Below, in pieces: positions 14,166 to 21,915 of a stretch of DNA of 30,690 nucleotides; within the stretch, counting starts at the first letter, position 1; each line of letters begins with the position of its first letter. Made by a program: the position numbers and the translations under genes. The stretch is from Lachnospiraceae bacterium (GTDB lineage: Bacteria > Bacillota > Clostridia > Lachnospirales > Lachnospiraceae). The stretch is taken from NCBI GenBank assembly GCA_009774145.1, contig VSND01000055.1, positions 1 through 30,690 of the forward strand. The letters are read 5' to 3'. The notes under the pieces are model-generated. The model had not been told where the DNA came from. It saw only the letters and a program-made list of their open reading frames with translations, and searched no databases.

Positions 14166-15128
14166 TCAGAGTGCCTGAATGAAATACTCCAATTTTTCCA
14201 GATCCTCCACTTCATTGATTCTGGCACGAAGTTTTGCAGAATGGGGATATCCCGCCGTGTACCATGCCACATGTTTGCGCATCTCCCGGATCCCCGTATA
14301 ATTTCCCTTGTGTTCCACCAGAAGACGCGCATGACACAGAATCATCTGCTTTAACTCTTCTTTCGTCGGCGGCGCTTTTTTCTCCCCGGTCTTCATCCAG
14401 TGCAGAATCTGTCCGAACAGCCACGGATTTCCCTGCGCCCCGCGGCCAATCATAATCCCGTCGCAGCCGGTCTCCCGCAGCATCGCCTCCGCGGATTCCG
14501 GCGACACCACATCTCCGTTTCCGATAACCGGAATGCGCACCGCCTCCTTTACCTGACGGATGATATCCCAGTCCGCCTTTCCCTGATAATACTGTTCTCT
14601 GGTCCGTCCGTGGACTGCAACCGCTGCCGCCCCGGATGCTTCCGCGATCCTTGCGATCTCCACCGCATTGACATGCGCTGCATCGAACCCTTTCCGGATC
14701 TTCACAGTCACAGGCTTTTTAATCGCTTTCACCGTCTTTGACACGATCTCTTCAACAAGGGCAGGATTCTTCATAAGCGCCGAGCCTTCTCCGTTGCCTG
14801 CCACTTTCGGCACCGGACAGCCCATATTCAGGTCCAGTATGGAAAAGGGCCTTTCTTCGATCCTTTTTGCCATTTCACTGATGATATCCGCATCCGAGCC
14901 AAACAGCTGCAGGGAAACCGGAAGCTCCCTTTCGTCGATCGACAGCAGCGCTTCTGTATTCCTGTTCCGATAGTAAATCGCTTTAGCACTCACCATCTCC
15001 ATACACAGAAGCCCTGCCCCCTGTTCTTTGCACAACAGACGAAACGGCAGATCCGTAACGCCTGCCATCGGAGCCAGGATCAGGTTGTTTTCCAGGGTTA
15101 CATTCCCGATCTTAAGCGTTTTTACCAT
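14166..15128 (-). CDS. dusB: tRNA-dihydrouridine synthase, DusB type
   Basis: A 320-residue FMN-dependent TIM-barrel enzyme that reduces uridine in the tRNA D-loop. Visible signatures are NLILAPMAGVTDLPFR at the N-terminus, LDLNMGCPVPKV (about 98-109), GNGEGSALM, a KIRKGFD strand, AVAVHGRTREQYYQGKADWD (about 168-187), VIGNGDVVSPESA, and GIMIGRGAQGNPWLF phosphate binding. The C-terminal helical tRNA-binding domain follows. GAGGAATAGTCC precedes the ATG at 15128, 3 bases after the stop of the DUF6145-like gene. Confidence 0.95.
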   Translation of the reverse strand: MVKTLKIGNVTLENNLILAPMAGVTDLPFRLLCKEQGAGLLCMEMVSAKAIYYRNRNTEALLSIDERELPVSLQLFGSDADIISEMAKRIEERPFSILDLNMGCPVPKVAGNGEGSALMKNPALVEEIVSKTVKAIKKPVTVKIRKGFDAAHVNAVEIARIAEASGAAAVAVHGRTREQYYQGKADWDIIRQVKEAVRIPVIGNGDVVSPESAEAMLRETGCDGIMIGRGAQGNPWLFGQILHWMKTGEKKAPPTKEELKQMILCHARLLVEHKGNYTGIREMRKHVAWYTAGYPHSAKLRARINEVEDLEKLEYFIQAL

Positions 15129-15131
15129 GGA

Positions 15132-15458
15132 CTATTCCTCACCCCGAAAAAACACACGATAATACATCTCCAGCGCCTGCAAAAGCTCCGCTTTTTCCCT
15201 CTGTATCCGCCGAATCTTCAGTTCGCTGCCGATATCATCAAAGAAAAAATCGTTCTCTTTTGCCGTCACTTCCAGAAGAAGGGTTCCCTCTTCATCAAAT
15301 ACCAGAGTCAGGACGCCTCCCACATCCTCTGTAAAAAGCACACACAGAATCTTCAGTTCATCCTGAATACCGGACGGAAGGCTTTTAAAGGCCCCGTTCA
15401 GGTAATATTTCTGTTCGTAAGCGCTGGCGCCGCAGAGCACCACACGTTCCTGAACCAT
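15132..15458 (-). CDS. DUF6145-like protein
   Basis: A 108-residue protein: MVQERVVLCGASAYEQKYYL, then GIQDELKILCVLFTEDVGG, ending EMYYRVFFRGEE. It matches a Lachnospiraceae family I know as DUF6145, of unknown function, which sits next to birA/dusB. The ATG at 15458 has GAGGTGAGAG upstream; a GTG three codons before is too near the ribosome site. It is packed between birA (12-base gap) and dusB (3-base gap), so co-translation is likely. Confidence 0.82.
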   Translation of the reverse strand: MVQERVVLCGASAYEQKYYLNGAFKSLPSGIQDELKILCVLFTEDVGGVLTLVFDEEGTLLLEVTAKENDFFFDDIGSELKIRRIQREKAELLQALEMYYRVFFRGEE

Positions 15459-15470
15459 CTCTCTCACCTC

Positions 15471-16451
15471 TTATATATATCCGTACAGCCCACGCACCGA
15501 TACTTCTCCTGCATAGACCCGGACCACGCTGCCGTCCGTCTTACGGACGATCAGCTCTCCTGTTTCGCTGATTCCGTCGGTGGTGCCTGTATATTCATTC
15601 CCGGGCTCCAGTACCCGGATCTCATGACCGCAGTTCACGCAGCGCTCATTATACTTCTGATACAGCACTGACAGGTCCTCTGTCAGCAGGAATATCTCAT
15701 ATAACGCTTCCAGCTCTCCGAGAATCTCCGCCGTAAGCTCTGCCCTGCAGACTTTCCTCCCAAGTTCCACGCAGAGTGAGCCTGCCAGGGTCCGGATCTC
15801 TTCCGGAAACTCCTCCTGATTGACATTGATGCCTGCGCCGACCACCACATGATTGATATAGTCGATCTCCGTACTCATCTCCGTCAGGATGCCGCACACT
15901 TTTTTTCCATGAACCACCACATCATTCGGCCATTTGATTCCGGCAGAAAGGCCTGTCACCTTCCGGATCCCCTCTGCAACTGCCATCGCCATCAGAAGCG
16001 TCAGCCTGGAAGCATGCTCCGGCCTGATTCTGGGACGCAAAAGCAGCGTCATCATAATATTCACACCCCTGGAAGCAGTCCAGCCCCGGCCCCGTCTGCC
16101 CTTTCCTCCGGTCTGCTCTTCCGCCGCCACAAGAGTTCCCGCAGGCGCGCCTTCCTCTGCCAGCCGCTTTGCATGCGTATTTGTGGAATCTACCGTCTCC
16201 AGACAGATGTAGTTCCTTCCCATCCACTTCGTATGAAGCCTGCTTCCCAGCTCTGCAGCCGTCATGATATCCGGAACTTCCCGGATCCGGTACCCTTTAT
16301 TCTTCACTGCTTCGATCTCATAACCGTCCTCTTTCAGCTGACGGACCACCTTCCACACGGCAGTCCGGGAGACACCAAAATACTCACAGAGCTGCTGGCC
16401 CGACAGATAATCTTTGCTCTCTCTTAAAATCTTCAGCAGATCCTTCTTCAT
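15471..16451 (-). CDS. birA: Bifunctional biotin repressor / biotin-[acetyl-CoA carboxylase] ligase
   Basis: A 326-residue protein. The N-terminal winged helix (residues 1-60, LSGQQLCEYFGVSRTAVWKV) should bind a biotin operator. The ligase domain carries TVDSTNTHAKRLAEEGAP, the biotinyl-adenylate loop GGKGRRGRGW (about 115-124), KWPNDVVVHGKKVCGIL and VVVGAGINVN. The C-terminal SH3-like domain ends RVYAGEVSVRGLYGYI. The start at 16451 has GGGAGG upstream and overlaps the small membrane gene by 4 bases; a longer frame is only the other gene's reading frame. No biotin operator or bio gene is in the window. Confidence 0.95.
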   Translation of the reverse strand: MKKDLLKILRESKDYLSGQQLCEYFGVSRTAVWKVVRQLKEDGYEIEAVKNKGYRIREVPDIMTAAELGSRLHTKWMGRNYICLETVDSTNTHAKRLAEEGAPAGTLVAAEEQTGGKGRRGRGWTASRGVNIMMTLLLRPRIRPEHASRLTLLMAMAVAEGIRKVTGLSAGIKWPNDVVVHGKKVCGILTEMSTEIDYINHVVVGAGINVNQEEFPEEIRTLAGSLCVELGRKVCRAELTAEILGELEALYEIFLLTEDLSVLYQKYNERCVNCGHEIRVLEPGNEYTGTTDGISETGELIVRKTDGSVVRVYAGEVSVRGLYGYI

Positions 16452-16717
16452 AGAATACCTCCCAGACGCAGCAGTGACAGAAGCCCGCCGGTCAGCATGC
16501 AGACTGCCAGAAGCATCTCGATCAGCGCGGCTGTCACGCGGTTTCTCATCCACTCCCTGATACCGCCCAGAAGATACAGAAGCGTCCCTGCAAAAAATGC
16601 GGCCGTTACGCAGACTGCTCTGACCGGCCTGTCGGAGCCAGTTACAAAAGCAAGCGTCAGAATCAGAAGGCTCAGCCAAATGGAAAACAGCCTGTAGTTT
16701 TTTTCCAGAAATCTCAT
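16448..16717 (-). CDS. Small membrane protein upstream of birA
   Basis: An 89-residue protein with three hydrophobic segments (about residues 9-26, 34-52 and 63-87) and a positive N-terminus (MRFLEKNYR). I do not recognise it. The stop overlaps the birA start by 4 bases (ATGA), and GAAGGG lies before the ATG at 16717. It begins 13 bases after the argF stop, so argF, this gene, birA, the DUF6145-like gene and dusB form one tight run. The region is easily missed in annotation. Confidence 0.75.
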   Translation of the reverse strand: MRFLEKNYRLFSIWLSLLILTLAFVTGSDRPVRAVCVTAAFFAGTLLYLLGGIREWMRNRVTAALIEMLLAVCMLTGGLLSLLRLGGIL

Positions 16718-16730
16718 GGTATGCCCTTCA

Positions 16731-17717
16731 CTATGCCCCCAGAGTCGCTGCCATCACTGCCTTGATGGTATGCATGCGGTTCTCCGCCTCTTCAAATACC
16801 ACCGACTGTCCGGATTCAAATACTTCATCGGTCACTTCCATGGCGTCAATGCCGAATTTTTCACTGATCTCTTTACCGATCTTTGTATTCCGATCATGGA
16901 AAGCAGGAAGACAGTGCATAAAGACTGCCTGCGAGCCGGCATTTTCCATTACGGCACGGTTTACCTGATAAGGAAACAGATCCCGGATCCGTTCTTCCCA
17001 GATCGCATCCGGTTCGCCCATGGATACCCATACGTCCGTATAGATGACATCCGCGCCCTGCGTTGCCTTTTTCACATCCTCTTCCAGTGTGATTTTCGCT
17101 CCGGTCGCGGCTGCAATCTCCTCACACTGCTTTACCAGCTCCCCGGAAGGCCAGTACTTTTTCGGCGCGCAGGCGGTAAAATCCATCCCCATCTTTGCAC
17201 AGCCTACCATCCAGGAATTCCCCATATTGTAACGGGCATCTCCCATATACACCACTTTCACCTTCAAGGTTCCAAAATGCTCCCGGATCGTCAGAAGATC
17301 CGCCAGAATCTGAGTCGGGTGGAATTCGTTGGTCAGTCCGTTCCAGACAGGGACTTTGGCATGCTTTGCAAGCTCTTCCACGATCTCCTGTCCAAAGCCG
17401 CGGTATTCAATTCCTTCATACATGCCGGCAAGCACCCGGGCAGTGTCTGCAATGCTTTCTTTTTTGCCGATCTGAGAACCGCCGGGTTCCAGATAAGTCG
17501 ATCCCATCCCCAGATCATGCGCCGCCACCTCAAAGGAACATCTGGTCCGGGTGCTTGTCTTTTCAAAAATCAGCGCCACATTTTTCCCCCGCAGCGTATC
17601 TGCAGGTATCCCTTTTTTCTTCTTCTCCTTCAGCTCCGCCGCCAGTTCCAGAAGATACCGGATCTCCTCTGGCGTAAAATCGAGCAGTTTTAAAAAATCT
17701 CTTCCTTTTAAATCCAT
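16731..17717 (-). CDS. argF: Ornithine carbamoyltransferase
   Basis: A 328-residue enzyme making citrulline from ornithine and carbamoyl phosphate. The carbamoyl-phosphate loop FEKTSTRTRCSFEVA is at about 50-64, the FHPTQILADLLT motif near 130-141, the ornithine loop DVWVSMGE near 225-232, and the active-site HCLPAFHD near 266-273. Length is normal. ATG at 17717 is chosen because GGAGGAAG ends 8 bases upstream; the ATG six codons earlier overlaps that site. No other arginine gene is nearby, so it could serve biosynthesis or the arginine deiminase pathway. Its leader holds a terminator-like hairpin. Confidence 0.96.
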   Translation of the reverse strand: MDLKGRDFLKLLDFTPEEIRYLLELAAELKEKKKKGIPADTLRGKNVALIFEKTSTRTRCSFEVAAHDLGMGSTYLEPGGSQIGKKESIADTARVLAGMYEGIEYRGFGQEIVEELAKHAKVPVWNGLTNEFHPTQILADLLTIREHFGTLKVKVVYMGDARYNMGNSWMVGCAKMGMDFTACAPKKYWPSGELVKQCEEIAAATGAKITLEEDVKKATQGADVIYTDVWVSMGEPDAIWEERIRDLFPYQVNRAVMENAGSQAVFMHCLPAFHDRNTKIGKEISEKFGIDAMEVTDEVFESGQSVVFEEAENRMHTIKAVMAATLGA

Positions 17718-17736
17718 ATCGAATACTTCCTCCATG

Positions 17737-17769
17737 AAAAATGGGGCTGGCGCCAGAAAACGTCAGCCC
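17737..17769 (-). terminator. Terminator-like hairpin between the SPFH gene and argF (possible attenuator)
   Basis: GGGCTG (17744-17749 on plus) pairs with CAGCCC (17764-17769) and the stem extends inward with CG/CG-type pairs. Minus-strand TTTTT follows (17737-17741). The T run ends 19 bases before the argF ATG, so any argF transcript starting at the promoter upstream must pass it. Confidence 0.7.
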
Positions 17770-17780
17770 GGATACTCTGT

Positions 17781-17809
17781 ATTTTATACCATCTGTCAGT
17801 CCTTTGCAA
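17781..17809 (-). promoter_or_regulatory. Candidate argF promoter overlapping the end of the SPFH gene
   Basis: On the minus strand: -35 TTGCAA (17804-17809, inside the last codons of the SPFH gene), a 17-base spacer, and -10 TAAAAT (17781-17786). RNA would begin at about 17774, immediately ahead of the hairpin at 17769-17744. Confidence 0.55.
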
Positions 17810-18713
17810 GCTCTGCTGCTGCTGTCACCAGACCTGCAACCTTCTGAATCTCAGATGGAATAATGATCTTCGTCGCCTGCCCGTCTGCAGCCTTTATAAA
17901 TGCTTCCAGACTCTTAAGCTGAATCACCGCTTCGTCCACACCGACTTCTTTCAGGAAACGAAGTCCGTCTGCATTGGCCTGCTGCACCTTCAGAATCGCC
18001 TCGGCCTGACCTTCTGCCTCCTTGATCATCTTCTCCTTCTCCGCTTCCGCTCTCAGGATCGCCGCCTGCTTCTCAGCCTCTGCATCCAGAATCGCAGATT
18101 CTTTATGGCCCTCTGCCACCAGAATCGTGGATTTCTTTTCACCCTCTGCCTTTAAGATGGCCTCGCGGCGCTCACGCTCCGCCTTCATCTGCTTCTCCAT
18201 GGCGTCCTGAATCGCCGCCGGAGGGATGATATTCTTAAGTTCTACACGGTTTACCTTGATTCCCCAGGGGTCCGTCGCCACATCCAGCGACGCACGCATC
18301 TTGGTGTTGATCGTCTCGCGGGAGGTCAGGGTCTGGTCCAACTCCAGATCTCCGATAATATTACGCAGTGTCGTTGCGGTCAGATTCTCGATTGCCATAA
18401 TCGGATTCTCCACACCATATGCAAAAAGCTTCGGATCTGTGATCTGGAAAAATACAACCGTATCAATTCTCATGGTAACATTATCCTTCGTGATCACCGG
18501 CTGCGGTGCAAAATCCACCACCTGCTCCTTCAGGGTGACTCTTTTTGCCACCCGGTCGATAAAGGGGGCCTTAAAGTGAATCCCCACACCCCAGGTTCCG
18601 TTGTAAGCGCCCAGACGCTCCATGACGAGTGCCGTCGCCTGAGGCACGATCTTGATGCATGATGCTAAAATGATCAAAATCACTAATACTAATACAGCTA
18701 CTAATACAGGCAT
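17796..18713 (-). CDS. SPFH/stomatin-like membrane protein (QmcA/paraslipin type)
   Basis: A 305-residue protein. One N-terminal membrane segment (residues 2-22, VLVAVLVLVILIILASCI) leads to the SPFH domain (about 25-185, PQATALVMERLGAYNGTWGVG to GIKVNRVELKNIIPP). A long alanine/glutamate-rich coiled coil (about 190-265, repeated A-E-G/A-E-K blocks) and a C-terminal oligomerisation part follow. Such proteins form membrane rings or microdomains and are usually paired with NfeD, as here (gap 81 bases). GGAGGAG precedes the ATG at 18713; an upstream in-frame start has no site. Regulation is not evident beyond sharing a transcript with NfeD. Confidence 0.93.
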   Translation of the reverse strand: MPVLVAVLVLVILIILASCIKIVPQATALVMERLGAYNGTWGVGIHFKAPFIDRVAKRVTLKEQVVDFAPQPVITKDNVTMRIDTVVFFQITDPKLFAYGVENPIMAIENLTATTLRNIIGDLELDQTLTSRETINTKMRASLDVATDPWGIKVNRVELKNIIPPAAIQDAMEKQMKAERERREAILKAEGEKKSTILVAEGHKESAILDAEAEKQAAILRAEAEKEKMIKEAEGQAEAILKVQQANADGLRFLKEVGVDEAVIQLKSLEAFIKAADGQATKIIIPSEIQKVAGLVTAAAELAKD

Positions 18714-18794
18714 TTTTCTCCTCCTATTAAAGTTCCGCATCCGCCCAAAAATGCCTCTTTCTCTGGAAGCATTTCCGCTCTGATGCTGTTTTAT

Positions 18795-19247
18795 TTACAG
18801 TTCCTGTTTCATTTCTTCTACAATCAGCTTCACACCCTCTATGGCACAGATCCTCACCTTACTTCCTGCCGGTATTACGCAACCGTCTTCTCTGCTTCGG
18901 GCAGTCCAGCTTACATCAGATATGATAACCTCCCCGCTCTGAGCGAGGTTATTGATATCCGCAGTCACAACTGCCATCCGCCCGATCAGGCTTTCTGCAT
19001 TGGTCTTCACATGGCCGCTGCGCATATAGCGTACTGCCATGGGACGGGTTACGACCAGAAGAACCAGTGACAGTCCCAGAAAAATGGTCCTCTGCATTGC
19101 TACGCCTGCACCAAAAAAGGTGGAGAGAAATGCCACCATGGCGCCGCCCGCAAACCAGATCGTCGTCAGGCCCATGGTCGCTATCTCAATGACCAGAAGT
19201 AAAATGACCAGTCCCAGCCATAAGATTGCCGGATCCATTGACATCAT
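18795..19247 (-). CDS. NfeD-family membrane protein
   Basis: A 150-residue short-form NfeD. It has an N-terminal hydrophobic region with three to four segments (about residues 7-27, 30-48 and 52-68), then a cytoplasmic OB-fold domain (about 85-148, LIGRMAVVTADIN to VKLIVEEM). There is no protease domain, so it is the short NfeD1b type that accompanies SPFH proteins. GGAGG lies 9 bases before the first of two adjacent ATGs at 19247. It is transcribed ahead of the SPFH gene. Confidence 0.9.
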   Translation of the reverse strand: MMSMDPAILWLGLVILLLVIEIATMGLTTIWFAGGAMVAFLSTFFGAGVAMQRTIFLGLSLVLLVVTRPMAVRYMRSGHVKTNAESLIGRMAVVTADINNLAQSGEVIISDVSWTARSREDGCVIPAGSKVRICAIEGVKLIVEEMKQEL

Positions 19248-19254
19248 GATGTGA

Positions 19255-19518
19255 TACCTCCATTCCTTAAATAGTTGTAACCATTATACACCACTTTGAT
19301 GCAGTTGACAATTCATAGATCCGTCATTTCAGACAGGAAACGATTGTTTTATTATTTTTTCGCATCCGTACAGCCGTTCACTCCGCTGGGGGCTGTGCAG
19401 TCATTCCGTCGCTCGCCCATCGTCTGCCAGCAGAATTTTACCATTCATGCTCTGCACCGCCTTTTCCTTTCTTATGAATATTTCTTCATGTATCCCGCCG
19501 AATCTCCAAAAGAACAAA
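19255..19518. other. Intergenic stretch upstream of nfeD, no gene seen
   Basis: Frames here are short, overlap on both strands and have no ribosome sites. The segment around 19370-19440 (cactccgctggg, gtcgctcgccc) is more GC-rich than its surroundings and may be a decayed repeat. No clear nfeD promoter was found. Confidence 0.4.
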
Positions 19519-19662
19519 AAGGGGATGTTGCAGAATGTGATCCTGCCTGTATGCTCAATAGCGCTGTACAAACCGGAGCGGACCGGAAACTGGTCTTCTG
19601 TCCGTTCCATTCCATACAAGCAGTAAGCATACAGACAGAGATGCATTTTGCAACATCCCCTT
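19519..19662. repeat. About 146-bp hairpin element with 14-bp perfect inverted ends
   Basis: AAGGGGATGTTGCA (19519-19532) is mirrored by TGCAACATCCCCTT (19649-19662). Pairing continues through CTGTATGCT/AGCATACAG and, less exactly, towards the centre (GGAGCGGAC against GTCCGTTCC). No believable ORF lies inside. It stands 62 bases past the stop of the SleB-type gene, so it may end that transcript or be a small non-autonomous mobile sequence. Confidence 0.8.
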
Positions 19663-19723
19663 CTGTAAACAATTTTATTACTTTCCTGTGATGGCCGCCC
19701 ATGCGGCGGCATCACCGGATCCG

Positions 19724-20740
19724 TCAATAGAATACATGATTTCCGATAACGATTCCATCGATGCCTCCGGCACGGCGAAAATGCGTAAGGCTTCCTACGG
19801 TAGTCTCTCCATTGATCGCTGCCTGAGCTGCCTGCATACAGCTTGCTCTCGGACCGGATGCCATGATCGCCGCCACCCTGCCGGTCGCTGCCGGACCAAA
19901 CTGTCCCGGTGCAGAGATAACACCCTGAATCGTATTGGGATAAGCTCCGCTTCTGACACGGTTCATAACCACCGCGCCGACTGCAAGCTGTCCTTCATAG
20001 GGCTGATTTCCCGCTTCTGCCTGGATCAGCGCCGCCAGAAGAACCACTTCATCCCCGGACGCTGCGACTGCTCCAAGATTCGCTGTTCTCTTCGCTTTCT
20101 CCTCTGCCGCCTTCTTCGCTTCCTCTTCCGCCTTTATGGCTTCGGTGGTCTTCGCTTCTCCATAATCATAATCCACTTCCACATACTCTGCGGAAATATA
20201 GTTCACATCGCCGTCTGAATAAACGATCTCCAGCCAGCCGTCTTCTTCCTCTCCGACTTCGATCGTCTCTCCCATTCCGATCAGATCAATGACAGGGGCA
20301 TCTGTAGTAGCCGCATCTCTCACCTTCAGCGTCTGAGCCGTAATGGTTGCGACTTTTTTCACATCTTCTTCCGCCCGTTCTTCTGCTTCCTGTCCGAATG
20401 CCAGATAATCATTGCTGACCCATCCGGTCACATCTCCGGACTGGATCAGAGTCCAGCCGTCTGCCTGTTCTATAATATCGCCGGCATTTCCTTTAAACAT
20501 CTTGCCGATCACAGCCGCATCTGTGGAAGCATCTGCACGGACGCTGACGGAATCATCCACCTTGGCCATGACCTTGCCTTCCCATCGGTCTTCTGCCATC
20601 AGCTCATCCACATCCTCTGCGGTAAGCTGGCTCATCAATGCGTTTAACGTATCCTCTCCCTCGGCTCCCAGACCTGCAAATCCGGTCAGGCACAGCCACA
20701 TTGCTGTAAAAAGAAGCATGGCCATTCCTTTTTTCCACAT
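19724..20740 (-). CDS. Secreted cell-wall hydrolase with two SH3 domains and an SleB domain
   Basis: A 338-residue protein with a signal peptide (MWKKGMAMLLFTAMWLCLTG, cleavage near FAGLGAEG). Two bacterial SH3 domains follow (about 56-114, SVSVRADASTDAAVIGKMFK; about 130-190, TLKVRDAATTDAPVIDLIG), then a lysine/glutamate/alanine-rich linker and the SleB/hydrolase-2 domain (about 228-338, LLAALIQAEAGNQPYEGQLA, GAVVMNRVRSGAYPNTI, ending GNHVFY). The conserved glutamate in the QAEAGNQP motif is the likely catalytic residue. It probably cleaves peptidoglycan in growth or sporulation. AGGGGGGA precedes the ATG at 20740. It is monocistronic, with a strong promoter. Confidence 0.93.
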   Translation of the reverse strand: MWKKGMAMLLFTAMWLCLTGFAGLGAEGEDTLNALMSQLTAEDVDELMAEDRWEGKVMAKVDDSVSVRADASTDAAVIGKMFKGNAGDIIEQADGWTLIQSGDVTGWVSNDYLAFGQEAEERAEEDVKKVATITAQTLKVRDAATTDAPVIDLIGMGETIEVGEEEDGWLEIVYSDGDVNYISAEYVEVDYDYGEAKTTEAIKAEEEAKKAAEEKAKRTANLGAVAASGDEVVLLAALIQAEAGNQPYEGQLAVGAVVMNRVRSGAYPNTIQGVISAPGQFGPAATGRVAAIMASGPRASCMQAAQAAINGETTVGSLTHFRRAGGIDGIVIGNHVFY

Positions 20741-20787
20741 CTGTATTCCCCCCTACATATTACAAAATTATTACATATGTTACGGGA

Positions 20788-20816
20788 ATTTTAGCAGATG
20801 TTACGCCATTTGTCAA
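20788..20816 (-). promoter_or_regulatory. Near-consensus promoter of the SleB-type gene with flanking repeats
   Basis: On the minus strand: -35 TTGACA (20811-20816), a 17-base spacer, and -10 TAAAAT (20788-20793) with an extended TGC before it. ATGTTACG occurs at 20777-20784 and 20798-20805, 21 bases apart (two helical turns), bracketing the -10. This suggests an activator or repressor site. The leader is about 40 bases, too short for a riboswitch. Confidence 0.85.
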
Positions 20817-21144
20817 TATTTGATTACAATTTTGCATCATAAATGCATCAGAGGGGATATTTTTCCAACACCTGCCAGCATTCAGCCTGCTATGGATATA
20901 TATTTCCGGAAGCCCCATGGAAGGGCGCCGATCCTAAAAGCGCATATTTTGCGCCCTTAAGGCCGCTGCTGCCTTTGCGGTAAGGGAGGGAGCCATGCAG
21001 TGGGAGGATTCCTTATCGCCCTTCATTAAGTGCAGGCGGGATTTGTGATGAAGGCCCCGCGCAGTGGGGAGAGTCCTGAACGCCTGTCCGGAAGGCATAC
21101 AGACCCATAACAGACATCCGAAACAGGAAGGAACAGTGAAAGGC
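20817..21144. other. Non-coding stretch with degenerate 24-bp repeats and hairpins
   Basis: No gene is visible. A 24-base direct repeat (20997-21020 and 21061-21084, 19 of 24 identical, both starting GCAGTGGG and ending CGCC) stands 64 bases apart. CCTTCAT/ATGAAGG (21020-21026 and 21048-21054) and a GGGCGC/GCGCCC pairing near 20930-20955 form hairpins. It lies between the SleB-type promoter and the trmH stop. It does not match a non-coding RNA that I recognise. Confidence 0.55.
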
Positions 21145-21915
21145 CTACCGGCGCTGCCGGCAGACCTCGTACATCAAGATGGATGCAGCCACTGCTGCAT
21201 TCAGCGATTCCAGTTTTCCATGCATGGGAATGCGGACCCATGTGTCCGCCCTGCGGCTCAATTCCCCGCTTAAGCCGTTCCCTTCATTGCCGATCAGAAA
21301 AGCACAGCCTGTCCGGTAGTCTTCCTGATCGTAACAGTTCTTTCCTTTCAGATGCGCCGCATAGGTACGGATCCCTCTCTGCTTCAGAAGCGGAAGTACT
21401 TCTGCCAGTTCCTCCACATAGAGAAACGGCATCCGGTAGACAGAACCCATGGTTGCCCGGATGACTTTGGGATTGTACAGATCGACAGAAGTCCGGTTCA
21501 GGATCACTCCGTCAACCCCCGCTCCTTCGGCTGTCCGCATGATCGTCCCCAGGTTTCCCGGATCCTGCAGGTCCTCCAGAAGAAGCAGATGGGGCGCGTC
21601 CTTTTTCATCATGTTGTCCAGCGTATGGTGATACTGCTTCAGAACGCACAGGATCCCCTGCGGAGTCTTTGTATCACTGACTGCCGCAAATACATGGTCT
21701 GACAGCACCTCCGCTTCCATGCCGCGCAGAAAGCCCGTTCCCGTTTCCCCGTACAGAGTCCTGGAAATATATACCTTCTGAATCCGTTCTTTCGGAGCTT
21801 CCTGAAACATCTTCAGACCTTCTGCCAGAAAAACATCCTGCTCATTTCGAAGCTTTGCCTTTTTCAGAAGCTGCTGCAGGTTTTTCACCTGCGGATTTGA
21901 TGTGCTCGTGATCAT
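21145..21915 (-). CDS. SpoU/TrmH-family RNA 2'-O-methyltransferase
   Basis: A 256-residue protein. The N-terminal SpoU substrate-binding domain (residues 1-90, STSNPQVKNLQQLLKKAKLR) is followed by the knotted SPOUT domain: motif 1 LLEDLQDPGNLGTIMRTAEG (about 110-129), motif 2 FLIGNEGNGLS (about 203-213) and motif 3 IPMHGKLESLNAAVAASIL (about 226-244). This is the 23S rRNA (RlmB/TsnR-like) type; the target nucleotide cannot be told from sequence alone. Its ATG overlaps the pfkA stop (TAATG), so it is the third gene after dnaE and pfkA. Confidence 0.93.
   Translation of the reverse strand: MITSTSNPQVKNLQQLLKKAKLRNEQDVFLAEGLKMFQEAPKERIQKVYISRTLYGETGTGFLRGMEAEVLSDHVFAAVSDTKTPQGILCVLKQYHHTLDNMMKKDAPHLLLLEDLQDPGNLGTIMRTAEGAGVDGVILNRTSVDLYNPKVIRATMGSVYRMPFLYVEELAEVLPLLKQRGIRTYAAHLKGKNCYDQEDYRTGCAFLIGNEGNGLSGELSRRADTWVRIPMHGKLESLNAAVAASILMYEVCRQRR

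Noticed and set aside
16716..17693. A 325-codon plus-strand frame antisense to argF
   Set aside because: argF motifs on the other strand are complete; no ribosome site supports this frame.
19401..19727. Overlapping frames of 76-131 codons between the SleB-type gene and nfeD
   Set aside because: They run over the 146-bp hairpin on both strands with no ribosome sites and unnatural composition.
20741..21144. c-di-AMP (ydaO-type) riboswitch ahead of the SleB-type gene
   Set aside because: Such riboswitches often control cell-wall hydrolases, but the near-consensus promoter leaves only about 40 bases of leader, and the sequence upstream does not show the expected pattern.
20817..21144. 6S RNA, SRP RNA or RNase P RNA in the trmH/SleB gap
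   Set aside because: None of the conserved cores of these RNAs could be found on either strand; only repeats and simple hairpins are visible.
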